A DNA stretch of 64,000 bases from Aptenodytes patagonicus (taxonomy: Eukaryota; Chordata; Aves; Sphenisciformes; Spheniscidae). Within the stretch, counting starts at the first letter, position 1. Every line of letters begins with the position of its first letter. The notes beneath the pieces were generated by a model. That model was not told where the DNA came from. It saw nothing but the letters and a program-made list of their open reading frames with translations, and did not search any database. Both the position numbers and the translations under genes were made by a program. Of this stretch, positions 25,293 through 38,100 are shown in pieces. Location of the stretch: NCBI RefSeq assembly GCF_965638725.1, contig NC_134951.1, positions 2,914,001-2,978,000 of the forward strand, written 5' to 3'.

Positions 25293-25828
25293 TCCAAATA
25301 AAGTTTTGTGTCCGCTTCTCCGCCTGTCTGGAATTGTTATAACCTTGCCCTTTCACCATGTGTTATGTGATACGGACACAGCTCTTACGGAATTAGAAAA
25401 GAACTGTTATTTTGGGGAGGTTTTTTTTTTTTAAAATTGCCAGTTACACCGAGAGAAGCACTGGTGCCTGGGTAGTATTTTGTAGCTATTGGAAAGCCAT
25501 GCCGTAATTTGAGCAATTTACGCATCTCTTCCTTCTGTGAAAGGTGGAAGAGAGCAGAGCTTACACCCACCCACCGCCACGAGCTTTCACCGGCTGCCAT
25601 CAGTCATACCCTGAAGCGTCGCAATTTGTAACAGGAAACGAAGGGCGTAGATCCAGCACCGTGACAAGGCAAAGAATTAACATGTCAATCACCCAAAGCA
25701 GAGAAAAAACCCTTCATTAGTGTTTGCCAGAAACTAGAAGTTCACATGGTTGGTTTAGCTTCCCAAAGCTAGAAGACCTGCTCCCCTGGCTGCGTTGCAC
25801 GGTGTTTGCTGCGCTGGGTAGGGCTGTC

Positions 25829-26121
25829 TCAGTTTGCCCAGGATTTCCTGTTCTCCGCATTTTTCTGGCTCTTCTCTGGTCGCAGCGTGGATCCTCCTTC
25901 TGATTTCGCCAGGGCTGTGAGCGAAGCCAGGTTGGAGGCTGACCCGGAGAAGCTGCCACTCTTCCTGTTCTCAGCGGCGGCTCCTCCTTGCAACCTCAAT
26001 CCGGTGCTCCGCCGTCTCGCTGGTCCCGTGGCCTTTTTAACTCTGCCTGGTTTCACAAGCAATCCGTAGCCTGGGTTGCATCTGAAATACTGCTTCCCTC
26101 CAATCGAGCCATCATTCTTAC
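25829..26121 (-). CDS. KIF13B: KIF13B terminal coding exon: end of CAP-Gly and C-terminus
   Basis: 293 coding nt. The first two bases complete Gly, then [19 protein letters not shown] and LLVKPGRV finish the CAP-Gly domain, with the GKNDG groove that binds EEY/F-type tails. A basic segment RRRSTGLRL and a Ser/Lys-rich tail follow, ending NRKSWAN and a stop at 25829. The end matches the family's NPENRKSWAS-type terminus, so this is the true C-terminus. Acceptor CTTCTCGTCAAAG is pyrimidine-poor near the AG but fixed by phase. Confidence 0.97.
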
Positions 26122-29100
26122 CTTTGACGAGAAGAGAAAGAAAGATGATAGACAAAATGGCTTTTATTGTGTACATATGGCGTGCTACTAGGAGGACACT
26201 GGAAGAAGAAAGCAAGAAGAAAATGCTGAGATGGAAAATGACTGTGAAGGTAAACACCCAGGAGGAGAGCGCACTATGGGCACTAGGGAACAAGGCTGGT
26301 ACGAGAGCAAACAAATCCGAAGATCGATACACTTATTGATATAAAGACAAGTCTTCCAGCTACCAGAGGAGTAGAGAAGTGGGAGTAGCCTTCCCTCAGG
26401 AGTGAAGATAAAAAAACCCCATCAGCTGGTTTTCTATCTGCACTTGACATAAGATTAGAGGAAGCAGCTGCCTGCAACAGCAGAAGGCTGGACTTGATTC
26501 AGGTGGCTCCTAGCTGCAGGCTGGTGCTCCAGTGACACCAGCACGCTTCACTGCCGAACACCAGCAAAGCCACTGCACGGAGACAGTTACTCTGAATGGG
26601 ACACTCCACCTTATTCTTCCTCCCCGCTTGCTATTCAGGGGAATTCTTTAATTTCACCAAAGAGCGTTAAATAATCAGTTCAGCAATAGATGCATCAGCA
26701 AACTATCAGGAAGGAAGGAAAAAAGACATTTAAAAGAGCTTTTGGTTTTCTGAGTTGATGAGTGTCTGAAGTTGAGAAGAGTTACTGTTTCCATGTCATA
26801 AAACCTCCACAGAACAGAAAGAATAATTTCTTTACGCTGATGCTGTTGAGATCTATTTCTCCCTTTAGATCATTTAAAGTTCTCACGATCGCTGTTCTGG
26901 GTACCGCAACAGAGACTGCTCCCATCTGTAAAGGGAACGTGAAAAGATACAACAGCTCTTTAAATGACATAAAGGTCACCCCTTTTGTTTTACGGGTGTT
27001 TCCTTCTCTCTACCACCATTACCACGTTGGGTCCGATACACCCTCACGTGGCCAAGGACTTGGACTTCTATCCCTGTTTGTAGTGTGACAAAGATACAAG
27101 TTTGTGACCGTATTTCCCAAGTGAAGCTCCAGATGTGCTAGTAACCAGTTATGCTCCAACAAATCAGGGACTTAATCATTGTGGAAACAGAAGGGGGAAA
27201 AAAATATCTAGCAACATCAGCAGTTGAGTCCTCGACAGACCAAAAATCTCGTAGCTGTTCGACTCTTCCACGAACAGCAAAGCTGATGTTTACCAGGTAT
27301 GTGCAAACAGCTTAACAGAATTAGCACTGTGGACCAGAGTAGCCAGACAGGGAGGGAAGGTGACTTTCCAAAATGGAAATGAATCTGTAACTATATATTT
27401 TTATTTTTTTTTAAATAAGGTATGAATTCAGGACTGAGAATCGGGTCTACAACTTTCAAAGGGATTAGAGCTACAGTTTGCTTTCCGGGATGGCAAGCTC
27501 CAGAGAGTTTTCTGAAACCAGCTGAAAACACACCATCCAGTTCAGCTTTTATGAGCACACCATGCGCAGGGAAGATAACTGCTCATTTAATGGGAGTTCT
27601 GGATCCTTGACACCGTATTTATCTTGGTGAACGGCTCCGATCCCAGGGAAGCGTGCAGCAGAGACGAGCACGGGCAACTCCCTGGGACGTGCTGATTCAC
27701 CAAACAGAGCCTGCACTGCAGACTTGGAATGCTACAGCTTGGTTAAAAGGATTTAAATAAGGAGCTTTACGTGCCCTTGGTAAACCAAACCCTCTTACTA
27801 TCAAAGGCAGTGGCAGACAAGTGGTACTGCTTGTCTCTTGAATTTTCCACTAGCGCGCCCTGCCTTCCCCCAATCCTGCCTACTCTTGGAGAAAACAAGT
27901 GCCATGAAAGTGGACGCGAACCTGCAGAGGAAGGGAGTTATGAAGCCTGGGGCTCCAGCAGAGAACAAATGCCAGCCGTCATCTCTCTTTCATCTCCCTC
28001 ACTTTAAAGGGCCTGTGCTGAAGTCAGTGTTTTTCTGTGTCATGCTACAACGGCACATATGAACAGAGCCTCCCCAGGAACAGCACCCTAGTTTCCAAAA
28101 AGTATGTATTAGAGCCTAAATTCTGGGAAGTCTACAGTTGTACAGGTAAGAGTCAGACAGGAATGACAAATGAGAAGCTGAAAGAAACCTTAAATCATCT
28201 GTACATCCGGGTGGTCGATGTATGATTATTTCCTACTGGTTTTCATATACATAGGTATACACACACAAACAGTCTTGTAATTTTACAGCTTATTTTAAAA
28301 CAGCTTGTGAGAGACTAGGTAACCTGTCAGGAGACTTTGCATCTTACTTAGCCTAAATGTTCCTTTGCTCATTTGAACCCCACAATTCCTGTTGCGCTTT
28401 GGACACTCTTCTCCTCAGAGCAGAAGTCCAGAAGAGAACTCTTTAGACACAAGGTGCATCTCCTACAACTACATACTACATACTTACCGAGCTGCATTGT
28501 AAAAGCAATCCTGATTCCTACCTCCATTGTAAGAAGCCAATGAAATAACTGAAAAGGGACACAATTCAGTCAGAGGTCAGTGAGACTAGGTTTACAAAGG
28601 CAGACTGGAAAAAGTTCACAGCGGGGAAAGATCTTTTATATTTCCCTTCTCAAAATGCACCCAATGCTAATGACCCCCCCCCCCATCAAAAAGTAGCATT
28701 AAAATGAACACTGCAAACTCTGACATGCTGTCTGCTTTACACCCGGTCTAGATCATATTTTACCTGAAGGTAAATCCAGTTCGACACCAACCCATGTTCC
28801 CTCTTGAAAGTCTGTGGGCCCAATATATCTAACGGTGCCCGTCTTATTTGTGCCAACTGTGACATATTCTCCCTCTTTCAGCCACTCGGGAATTTCATTG
28901 GCATCTTCGGAGTCAGAAGTCTCCTCCAGTTTTTCTTCTGCCGCGTCTGATCCATCATGGTTCAGTCCACGGGCAGCAGACGTGCTCTTTTCTCCTTGCT
29001 GCTCTTCTGTGTTTAGTGAACATGTGGGATCTGTCCCCAGCATGCTTGTAAAGGACTTCAGCTCTGACGTCTTGACTTTCTGGATTTTGAAGGGGGAGGC

Positions 29101-32100
29101 TGCAATGCCGGGCTGGGACAATTGGTCAGGATGAATCCGTGGTTTGGGAAACCCCACTTCTGAAGACCCAGAAGCCATTTCTTTTTTCCTAGCGTGTCCT
29201 GCTGACTCCATCGATTGTTTGGATAACAACTCCTTCTTTGGAGTGGAGGTAGAAAGAAAGGTTTTTGCATCAGTGGCTACAGAGGCATCATTTGCCTGCT
29301 CGCTTTGAGTCACAGGAGATGCGCAAGATTTTGATTTCAAAGCATCATTTCCATTCACTTCACTGCTGTCTTTAGGTCTTGTGTGAGCACTTTGAAGGCT
29401 GAAGGCGGGTAGACTCTCTCTCTTAGTACTGAGACAGCTTTCTGAAGAACCGTCCGAGTGCCCTGGCACGTCAGAAGAAGAGACCTGAGCCACAGCGGGA
29501 GCTGGGAAGTCACTCACTGCAGGCATTTGACCCCCTGGCTGAGCCACAGCATCAATTCCTGCTGCAAGGGCTTCAGAGAGGGTGGCTGTCGAGACACTAT
29601 GAGAAAAGTACCCGCTGGAGGCTTCACTCAGAGGACTTGGAGGTCCTTCCTGGGAGTCCTGCACCTGGATGTCTCCCATGGGCTGCTGCAGAGGCACTTT
29701 GGGTGTCTTTTCCGGACTCTTGTCCGCCTCAGACGTCTGCACTGCAGTTTCGAATGGCTGTTTCCCTACTTCCTCTTGGTTAATCTGAAACAGAAGAGGA
29801 TAGGGACCATGGAGCTCTGTATCCAAAATATCTGGGCTAAAAGGACAGATACAAGGCCTCTGGGAAGTACTAAGGCCTCCAGCTTATCTAAATCCCTGTG
29901 TAGCTGCAATCTCCAAGAGGTGCGAGCTGATCTGAAGTCAGCTTCGCAAACCTGGTAGGATTGTCAGCTCATTTCTTCCATTAATAAGAAAAGTGTCGAC
30001 TAAAAGAAATACGTTCCCCAATATTTACTGAAAAATTATTTATATTACAGGAATGGTCATTTGCTGTTTGAATAGCAGGATTTATATGAAATGTGAAACA
30101 GCCATGATCTATAAGTCTCTCACAGTTATTTGGCTTAACTCTCAGGATTGATAAATCATGTCTCTCCAACTAAACTGTCATTTATGTCCCCGTTTCCAAA
30201 AGCCATTCCCACCTCAATGCCGCCAGCACCACACACTTTCAGAGTATGAAATTAACTGCACCTCGTGAGATTAACAGCCCATTTTAGTGATGTATTTCTT
30301 GGCTGTAAAGTTTACTAAATCTGATAGATCAATATCTTTTGCCACCACATGTACTCTAAAAGATTAGGATGTCTCTAAATCTCTTTGGGAGGGAGGGAAG
30401 AGGCTTCTAATATGAAGGGGAAAAAAAAAAAGTGGTTGGAGGACAGCAGATTTGTACATATCCTATCTTAAGTCTCAGGTGTACATTTTTGTTTACTGTT
30501 CAAATTTTGTTTTTTATCCCATCTAGTGGCAACATGTCCAAAACTACAGGATTTTCACCTATTCTGAAGTGCCTTTTCCACTGGAAACATAAGTGGCATT
30601 TGAAGAAAGAGGGATTTGATTGAACTACAGGAATTTCAGAACCAAAGGCTAGCTTGGTATTGCTACATGAAATGTAATACAAAAAAGTTTTTTGAAATAT
30701 TCCTGTGGATTAAAGACATATTTTTAGCTTTTCTATGGAGAGGGTGGTGTACACGTGGACTCTGGAGCTCCGCTCTTTCTTTGGGCTTTCCCTTTTAAGC
30801 ATTCAGATAACACACATTTTGCTAAGACAATAAAAGCACAGTGGGAGAAAGCTGATTTGCTATTCATAAGACTGAAGTTCAGCAGAACTGTGGGAGATCA
30901 TAGGGTCTATTTTCTCTCCAGCTTAGCAAGAGCCTTTTTTTCACACCGATATCATGAATTGGCTTGAAATGTAAAATTGAGAATTAAGCTCAACACTCAG
31001 AATAACAGACACGTTCTGTTTATAGGAAGTGTCAGAGCCTAGCAATTTGCCTTTTAAAGCGGCAAAACAGCTAAATTTTAGCTAGTTAAGCAGTCATATG
31101 ATTAACCAGGCTTTCAAATATGAAAGTGTAACCAGCGATAAAGGGAGATTTTACCAAGACCTAAGAAAACACAGCAACACACACTGCATTTAATTGTCTC
31201 ACAGTGAAGCAACAGTACAAGTGCAACAGGTTTTAAGGAGCTATCCCAGCAGCTGCTTTTGCCACCTCCGGTTTCCAGGCATGTGAATATGCAAACCGTA
31301 TCATCACATCCTGGGATGTGCTTACCTGTTTCACCCTTGCAGCGCTGGCATCAATACTGGCAGACTGAACCATAATTCGTGGGACAGCCTGCAGGAATGA
31401 AAAAAAAAAAAAAAACCAAAAACCAGAGCATCGTTCACTTAAAGGATTAAATATTGTCAAATTGGTAAACATTAAAACTTACATCTGAAATTTTGGAATC
31501 GCAAACAAACCGTTGTCACGAAGGGATGGAGCATTGCTATTTTATTGCATTCTGACAACGTACTCCGAAGGGGAAAACACCTTAACCAAGGCACCCCGGA
31601 ATTTTAACACATAAGCAGCCACAAAGTACAATTTCACAGTGTACAACGTTTTCTTTTAATGCAGTCAAAGACAGACCACTGAGCAACCAGACGACGAAGA
31701 GGTCTGAGGTCGCGCTGGTCTGGCTAGTGAAAACCTCAGCTTCAGTCCCTCTCCCAAACTCTTTCTCCATCTCCAGTATCTTAATGCACTTTAGCTTTTG
31801 GCACTGTTTGCTTTAACTCAAGGAGAAAGCCAGAAACAAGATCTGTGCATCTTCTTTTCAAAGAGGGCATCACCACTGCCTGCTAGAGTGAAGACTACAC
31901 CTGCCATTTGCTAATCACAATATACCGGTCCCGTGTCAGAAGGACCACTTCGCAGTTTCATAGAATCATAGAATCATTGAGGTTGGAAAAGACCTCTAAG
32001 ATCATCGAGTCCAACCGTCGACCCAACACCACCATGCCCACTAAACCATGTCCCTAAGTGCCTCATCTACACGTCTTTTATACCTCCAGGGATGGTGATT

Positions 32101-35100
32101 CAACCACTTCCCTGGGCAGCCTGGTCCAACGTTTAACCACTCTTTCAGTAAAGACGTTTTTCCTCACGTCCCCTGGCGCAACTTGAGGCCGTTTCCTCTC
32201 GTCCTCTCATCCTATCGCTGTTTCAACAGTATTTTTCTCTTTTATAGCACAGGGTTTGATATGAAGGCTTTGACAATAGATGTCCCTCGCTTGCTCTGTA
32301 TTCAGGTTTTTATTTTCAATATTTGAAATAATCACTCTCCTAAGACTGTAACAGCAAATTGTGACACTTGACTATAAATCTTAGGTTAAGCTGTCAGCTT
32401 GGGCTGTCATGCACTGTTGACACAGGAGTGTTGACCAGTTCAATGGAGAACCTTGGGAAAGGGAAGCATGAAGAAAAGGAGAGCGCAGAAAAAGGCAGAA
32501 ACAACTCTCTTTAGCTCTGTTAAATAACGTACTGCAAGTGCAGGTTCATACTTCCAGGGAAAGAGCTCTTTAAGGGTGACATATTATACAATTTGGGAGC
32601 AGTCTGCTTTTTTTGCCTTTTTTTTTTTCTCCAAGGGACTTGAGAACTCCTTCTGTAGCAATATGCAGACAGCGCTCATCTCCGAGACAGCTATTTCCAG
32701 AATTCAACAATCTGTTTAAAGAACAGAAACTTTCCAGCTGAAGAGTAAGGTACTCTTCTCTTGCATCCTTTCTAAGTACAGTAAAGCAGGAATATGACCA
32801 ATCCTGTCCCGAAAAGAAATAAACATGGGGGAAAGGAACAGCTATTATTTATACAGAGATTGCCAGGCATTAAATAAAAACACGGTTGTTCAAGGTAAAA
32901 AATAAAAAGACAAAAAAGACGGACAAAAACTCCAACAGGTTCACAGTGGATCAAAATAATTTTTTTTAAGACATTAAAACTTCAGTTCAATAAAAGAAAG
33001 CAGGAGAGGAGGGGTTTGCTTGTCATTAAACCTGCTAATTGAAAGTACACCACTGAAGTGGGGTTCAGAGCAAACTGGCTCTATTTCGGGTGCACAAGGT
33101 ATTAGCATTTTGAGATCCTTACTAGGACATGCACTGGGGCTCCAGGAAGCAGATGGCGACCCGAATCAGAACAAATCAACGAAGCCTAAAAATAAACACA
33201 GCTTTAGGGCTCGTGATCCAGTGGTTTTCAGACACCTCGTACTCCAGAATTTCAGCTTCCTTTGGAATAAAGCAGCAATCTTCTAAGACAAAAGTATTAA
33301 CCTGAAAACAACCGTAGTACTGACTTGCAACCGAGTCCAGAGATAGCTTAGAGCAATGAGGTGCGTGAGTACTCTGACTCGTCCTGAAGTATTAACTCAG
33401 ACATGCAAGGATAACTTGATTGTCATAACAGCCAAGTGTTTCGCTTTAACAAAGACTAGAGAGGAGAGGGATTAACTTTCTTATGAGAAAACCCTGCAAA
33501 TTTTAGGTTTAATAGAAGCTTATCACGGTGTTAAAGGGAGCAGAGTATTTGGCAGAACACTTATTCTCTCCTCTTCAACCATCTATGAACCATGGGTTGG
33601 TCCACCTTGGGAGTGCAAAGCCAAGCTATTAAATATCACCTTTTAATGAAAAAAATATCTGCAGTCACAAGGCATTAGGGCTAATCCCTAGGCAGGCACT
33701 TACATCCCTAGGCATAGCACTTTAAACCTTTTGCAGAGGTGCAGCTGAACCTCAGTGAGAAGCCAAGGCTCTTGAATTCAAATTATCCTAGTTAAATATC
33801 TCCATGGTCCAGTGCTAAAAGCACTGCATTTTGGCATCTCAGAAAGGTCGCGAAAAGGAAAAACACTGTCCTTGTTGCTTCCACACTGCTGTTGTGATCT
33901 GATATAGCTGGGGAAACAGCCTTTTTCAGCAGACCTTCTATCAGGAGCTAAAGCCAGCTCCAGGCTCTCACGCTGGCACCGCAACACAACTTGATCTTTT
34001 TGCCCCATTTTCTCCCAGTATACGTGCCATCTCTGGGAAGTGCTCTGAGGTCTAGCATTATTATCCAGAGATAAGCACTCAGAATTGGAATAAGAAAAAG
34101 TATTTAAAGATATTTCTCAGTTCCTTTGATTTCCTTTTCTCCCTTTAAAACAAATAAACGGAGGAAAGCATTTGTTTGGGTTTTTTATCTCTCAAAAACC
34201 TTCAGTCTTACAGCCTGTAAATCCATGAAACATAAAAATCCAGTTGATATCAAATAGCAAAAGAAAGAAAACCGTTACACTTTAATCATTCCTCATCAAG
34301 TTCTCCCCCTGAAAGGATGACAAATCTCAAAACTACAATAACTTTGCCAAGCAATGTTTAGAAAAACATGGAGAAAAAAGCAATTATGAGAAGTGGCACT
34401 TGCCCAACTTTAGCGTTGACAAGAAACAGATGGGCAGAAACACCCTCACTGGGGCAGCAAGGGTACTAAAACAAATCTTTGTTATGAAATGTAGTCAAGT
34501 TACTTGGGGGGGGAGATACTGAAAACAATGTGCTTGACTATCTCTGAAGACATTTACTGGATGAAAAATATTTCTGAATCGAGAGCCAAATTCTGTCATT
34601 AAACGTTTGTAGATAGCGACTGCTAAACCAGACACATATATTTACCCAATGGCAAAACATGACCCTTTTACAGTGATAATTTTTGGCACAATTTCTTCAA
34701 GCAAGCTGACAAAATATGAAGTAAGAGAGAACACGAAAGCAATTAACTTTAAAGCATCTTTGAATCTTTGTAGAACAAAAATTGTCATTTTCTTAAGAGC
34801 TGCTACTCTGTGCAGTGAGTTTATAAGGATTTCTAAGAGTGTGTATGTTCTGGTCAGACGAGAGGTCAGTTTGCACATACTTTGAGGTGACCAAAAGCCA
34901 CGTAGTTACTAGTGATTAGCGTAATCTGGAGACCAACCTGGTATGTTGGTGAGCTTGACCAGGAAAAGCAAGTGTGTATCTCACTGCACTTACAGAGGCA
35001 CCAAAATTAATCCTAAATGAACTCTTTTTCGTACCGTATATTACATATATATAATGGCAACCTCTTCTATGAGCTCAGAAAAACACATTTGGTATTTCTA

Positions 35101-38100
35101 TGTCATTAAACATTTTGTAAAACACCTCTGACCATGGTGACTGATGACTTCAGTACAAAGCCTTTTGACTTCATGTCACTGGATGAAAATCCTTCAATGT
35201 TAACACCCAATATGCAGCAAGTTCAGTGGCAGTTAACAGACCAGACTGGGCCAGCGCGTACAAGAATTATCCTCCAAGCTCCAGAAATGGTCTAGCCAAG
35301 GTTATAGCTGATGCAATCCTAAAAAGGCATTATCAGAAAACTTCCACTGCGCTTGTCTATGCTTTACCATCCACAGATTGGAGTGACTGAGCTCAAGGAC
35401 TGTCACACTGACAGTATTATGTTCACATCACCATTTAAAAGCAGCTATTGGAAACTTCTGCAGCAGGGCATAACAGTTGCTTCATTAAATATAGATTTAC
35501 ATCAGTTTTGAGCACTCGGGATAAAATACTTTCACAAGACATACACAGCAATGCAGTAAGAATTCTGAATCCCCTAGGACGTAGCCAAAAAAGTTGAATC
35601 CATTTTAAAAAGGTCCCCCCCAACAATATTCCTCTCTGCCCTCCATTTTAAAATCATTTTGAAGTCATTAATCATTCAAATATAACATCTCCTGAATTCC
35701 AAAAGGAGATCTGAAACCCAGTACAAGTTAGTTTGTTGGTTTTTTGGTGTGTGTTTGTTTTCTTCTCTGAAGACACTGTGCATTTAAATATTAACCCAAA
35801 CAAAACCCTCTTATTCCACCTTCCATATGTGGAACATTTCAGCCTGTAACCATACTTTTGAATTCCACATTTCTAATATACTTTACGCAAAATTAACCAT
35901 ACCGTTTTCTATGCAGTTAAATTACTTCACTCCTAGGTCCAAGCAGATTAAAAGGGTAATTCATAACCATTTTCAAGTTAGTTCATAAAGAAGTTTCAGT
36001 GGTTTGCTCTAAGAACTTTAAAAGCCAGTTTTCCATACTCATTCTCATTAAAAACTATTTGTATGATGATGATAGCGAAAACTGAACTCAGAAAGAAATC
36101 AAAACACTAACAACTCAGTCCCAAGAACTAGACACATATGAGCTCAGCTGGCCACAGAGGATCTGTTGAGCTATGCTGATTATAGCATCCAAATGATTCT
36201 TTATTTGAAACTCTGAAAAAAAGCCTTTGAGATTTTAAAAAAGGTTCTCCGAGGCCACAATATTTACATTTGATTAAGGAATGTCAGTTCTAGCAATTAT
36301 ACTATGCATCACGCACATCCATGAAACTTATTTTTTAATGCACTGCCAGAAAAAAGCTTTTGTCTATTCAGATAGCTTTTCATTAACTGCATTTCATTAT
36401 TTTTTAAGATTAATTACTACGTCTGCATCAGAAGGTGAAAGAGAAAAAACTGAAAGCTGCCCTCTCCATGTGTCACATGTCTGCATTTCCGTACCACAAA
36501 ATAAAAATGAGTTACATTAGCATACGGAAATTCAAATAGTTTCTTATTTTTTTAACATAGCTGTGACTCAAGATCTCTCATTTAAGCCATGTGCTAACAA
36601 AAAGACATCTGAGCATCCAACAAGGTTCTCGAGTATGAAGGTGACCAAAATCCACTTACCAAATGCACATTGGTCAGAGGAATGTGCTTCCGCCACAGCA
36701 ATGTCAAAAAACAGAAACTGAAATTTAATATGTACATTTTTAATATCAGCACCCAATGATGCCCTAAAATGTAATTACACGGGCAGTTCCTGGAGATCAA
36801 CAGGGTCGTAAGGTAAAGAACAGTAATTCTGCTTGGTGTACACTATGAAAGCCTCAGCGTGTTAATAAAAAAGACAAGCTTCAAGAGCATGTACATAATA
36901 TAATTAAGCACAGATAGATGAAACACTGATTCTCCATCCACCTGCATATTTTACGCAAGTATTTTAAACTTTTCCCCCATCAGCAATAAGGTTTGGTAAG
37001 GCTTTAAATCTTGCACACTGCGGTACTAAGCTTTTTAAAGAACAGACTCGGAAAATAAAAAGCAATTCCAGCAATCAAAAAGGTTTAAGTTGTTGGCTTT
37101 TTTTATTTACAGACTACTGGCAATTAATTTAAAGGCATCAGATAATGGACAAAACGGGCATTTTCTAACTTAAAAGTATATAAACAGCTTCATCAGAAAC
37201 CAATCTTTTAGGTACATAAACAGCTTCATCGGAAGCCGTTCTGCTAGTTACATAAAGAATCCTATTATGCCAAATTAATTCAATCTAACTAATTAGAGAG
37301 CAGGAAGTTCTTTCAATTATTTTATGTGCTGTCTGAGAAACACACTTGAATACGAGAGCAGATTTCATTAATTGCGGTTCATTATTCTCCAGATTAGTTA
37401 CTAAACTTGCATCAGAAGGTCAAAGACAGCAATTTTGTTAGCTGCCACCACCTTGACTGGAATGTCTCTGCATTTCTGAAACTCAGGCAACCACTGACTA
37501 TAAACAAAAAACAGCACCGGGAAAGACCATTTTGTTAAGATAATTTTTGTATGTGCTCACTTACTTTAAGGTTGATGCCAGCCTAAGCAACGGCGTATGA
37601 TTGAAATAAAAAGCTGCTAAAATAAAAAAAGGTATTTTCAGAACGAGCGATCGGAACTCCGTCTTCTGTTTACTCGCACAGAATCAGAGATGCGGTAACG
37701 CGTCCACTCAGAGAGCTGCTTGGTCGTGATGAACTTCACTTCAGTTATAAACTTGGAAGAAGGTTAAGTACTGCTCCCTTGGAAATGATGCTCAAAAGCA
37801 CTGAAATCCACTTAGCCCTAAGACCCTGCTTACAAGGCGCAACAAATCAAATCTGATGCTTTCTGCAGAGACGTACAGTCATCCAACCCTGATAATTTAA
37901 CTATAACATATTGGAGATTTAATACAACAGCTGGGCCAGCCATCTAGTTCAAGATGGTTCACCAGCATTTTTCCAGAACAGGTTTTAACGACATTAGATA
38001 ATTAAGTACTCTCAAATAATGTAACAGATATGCACTGAAAAGGGAGCTTGACAAGAACTTTGGAAATTCTCTTTCACTGTAGTTGTTCGATGAACCAGGA

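Larger units (their letters stand above)
20838..25828 (-). other. KIF13B: KIF13B 3'UTR, about 5 kb
   Basis: From the stop codon to the distal poly(A) signal there are no long conserved frames, no recognisable splice acceptors with coding sequence, and an AU-rich end. A proximal signal at 25287-25292 would give a UTR of about 0.55 kb. Open frames here, such as those near 22.2 and 24.9 kb, have no recognisable domains and I treat them as chance. The boundary at about 20838 is estimated from the signal position. Confidence 0.7.

Noticed and set aside
29785..29826. Methionine start [10 protein letters not shown] before the long KIF13B exon
   Set aside because: These bases are the pyrimidine tract and intron end; the exon begins at the AG at 29785.
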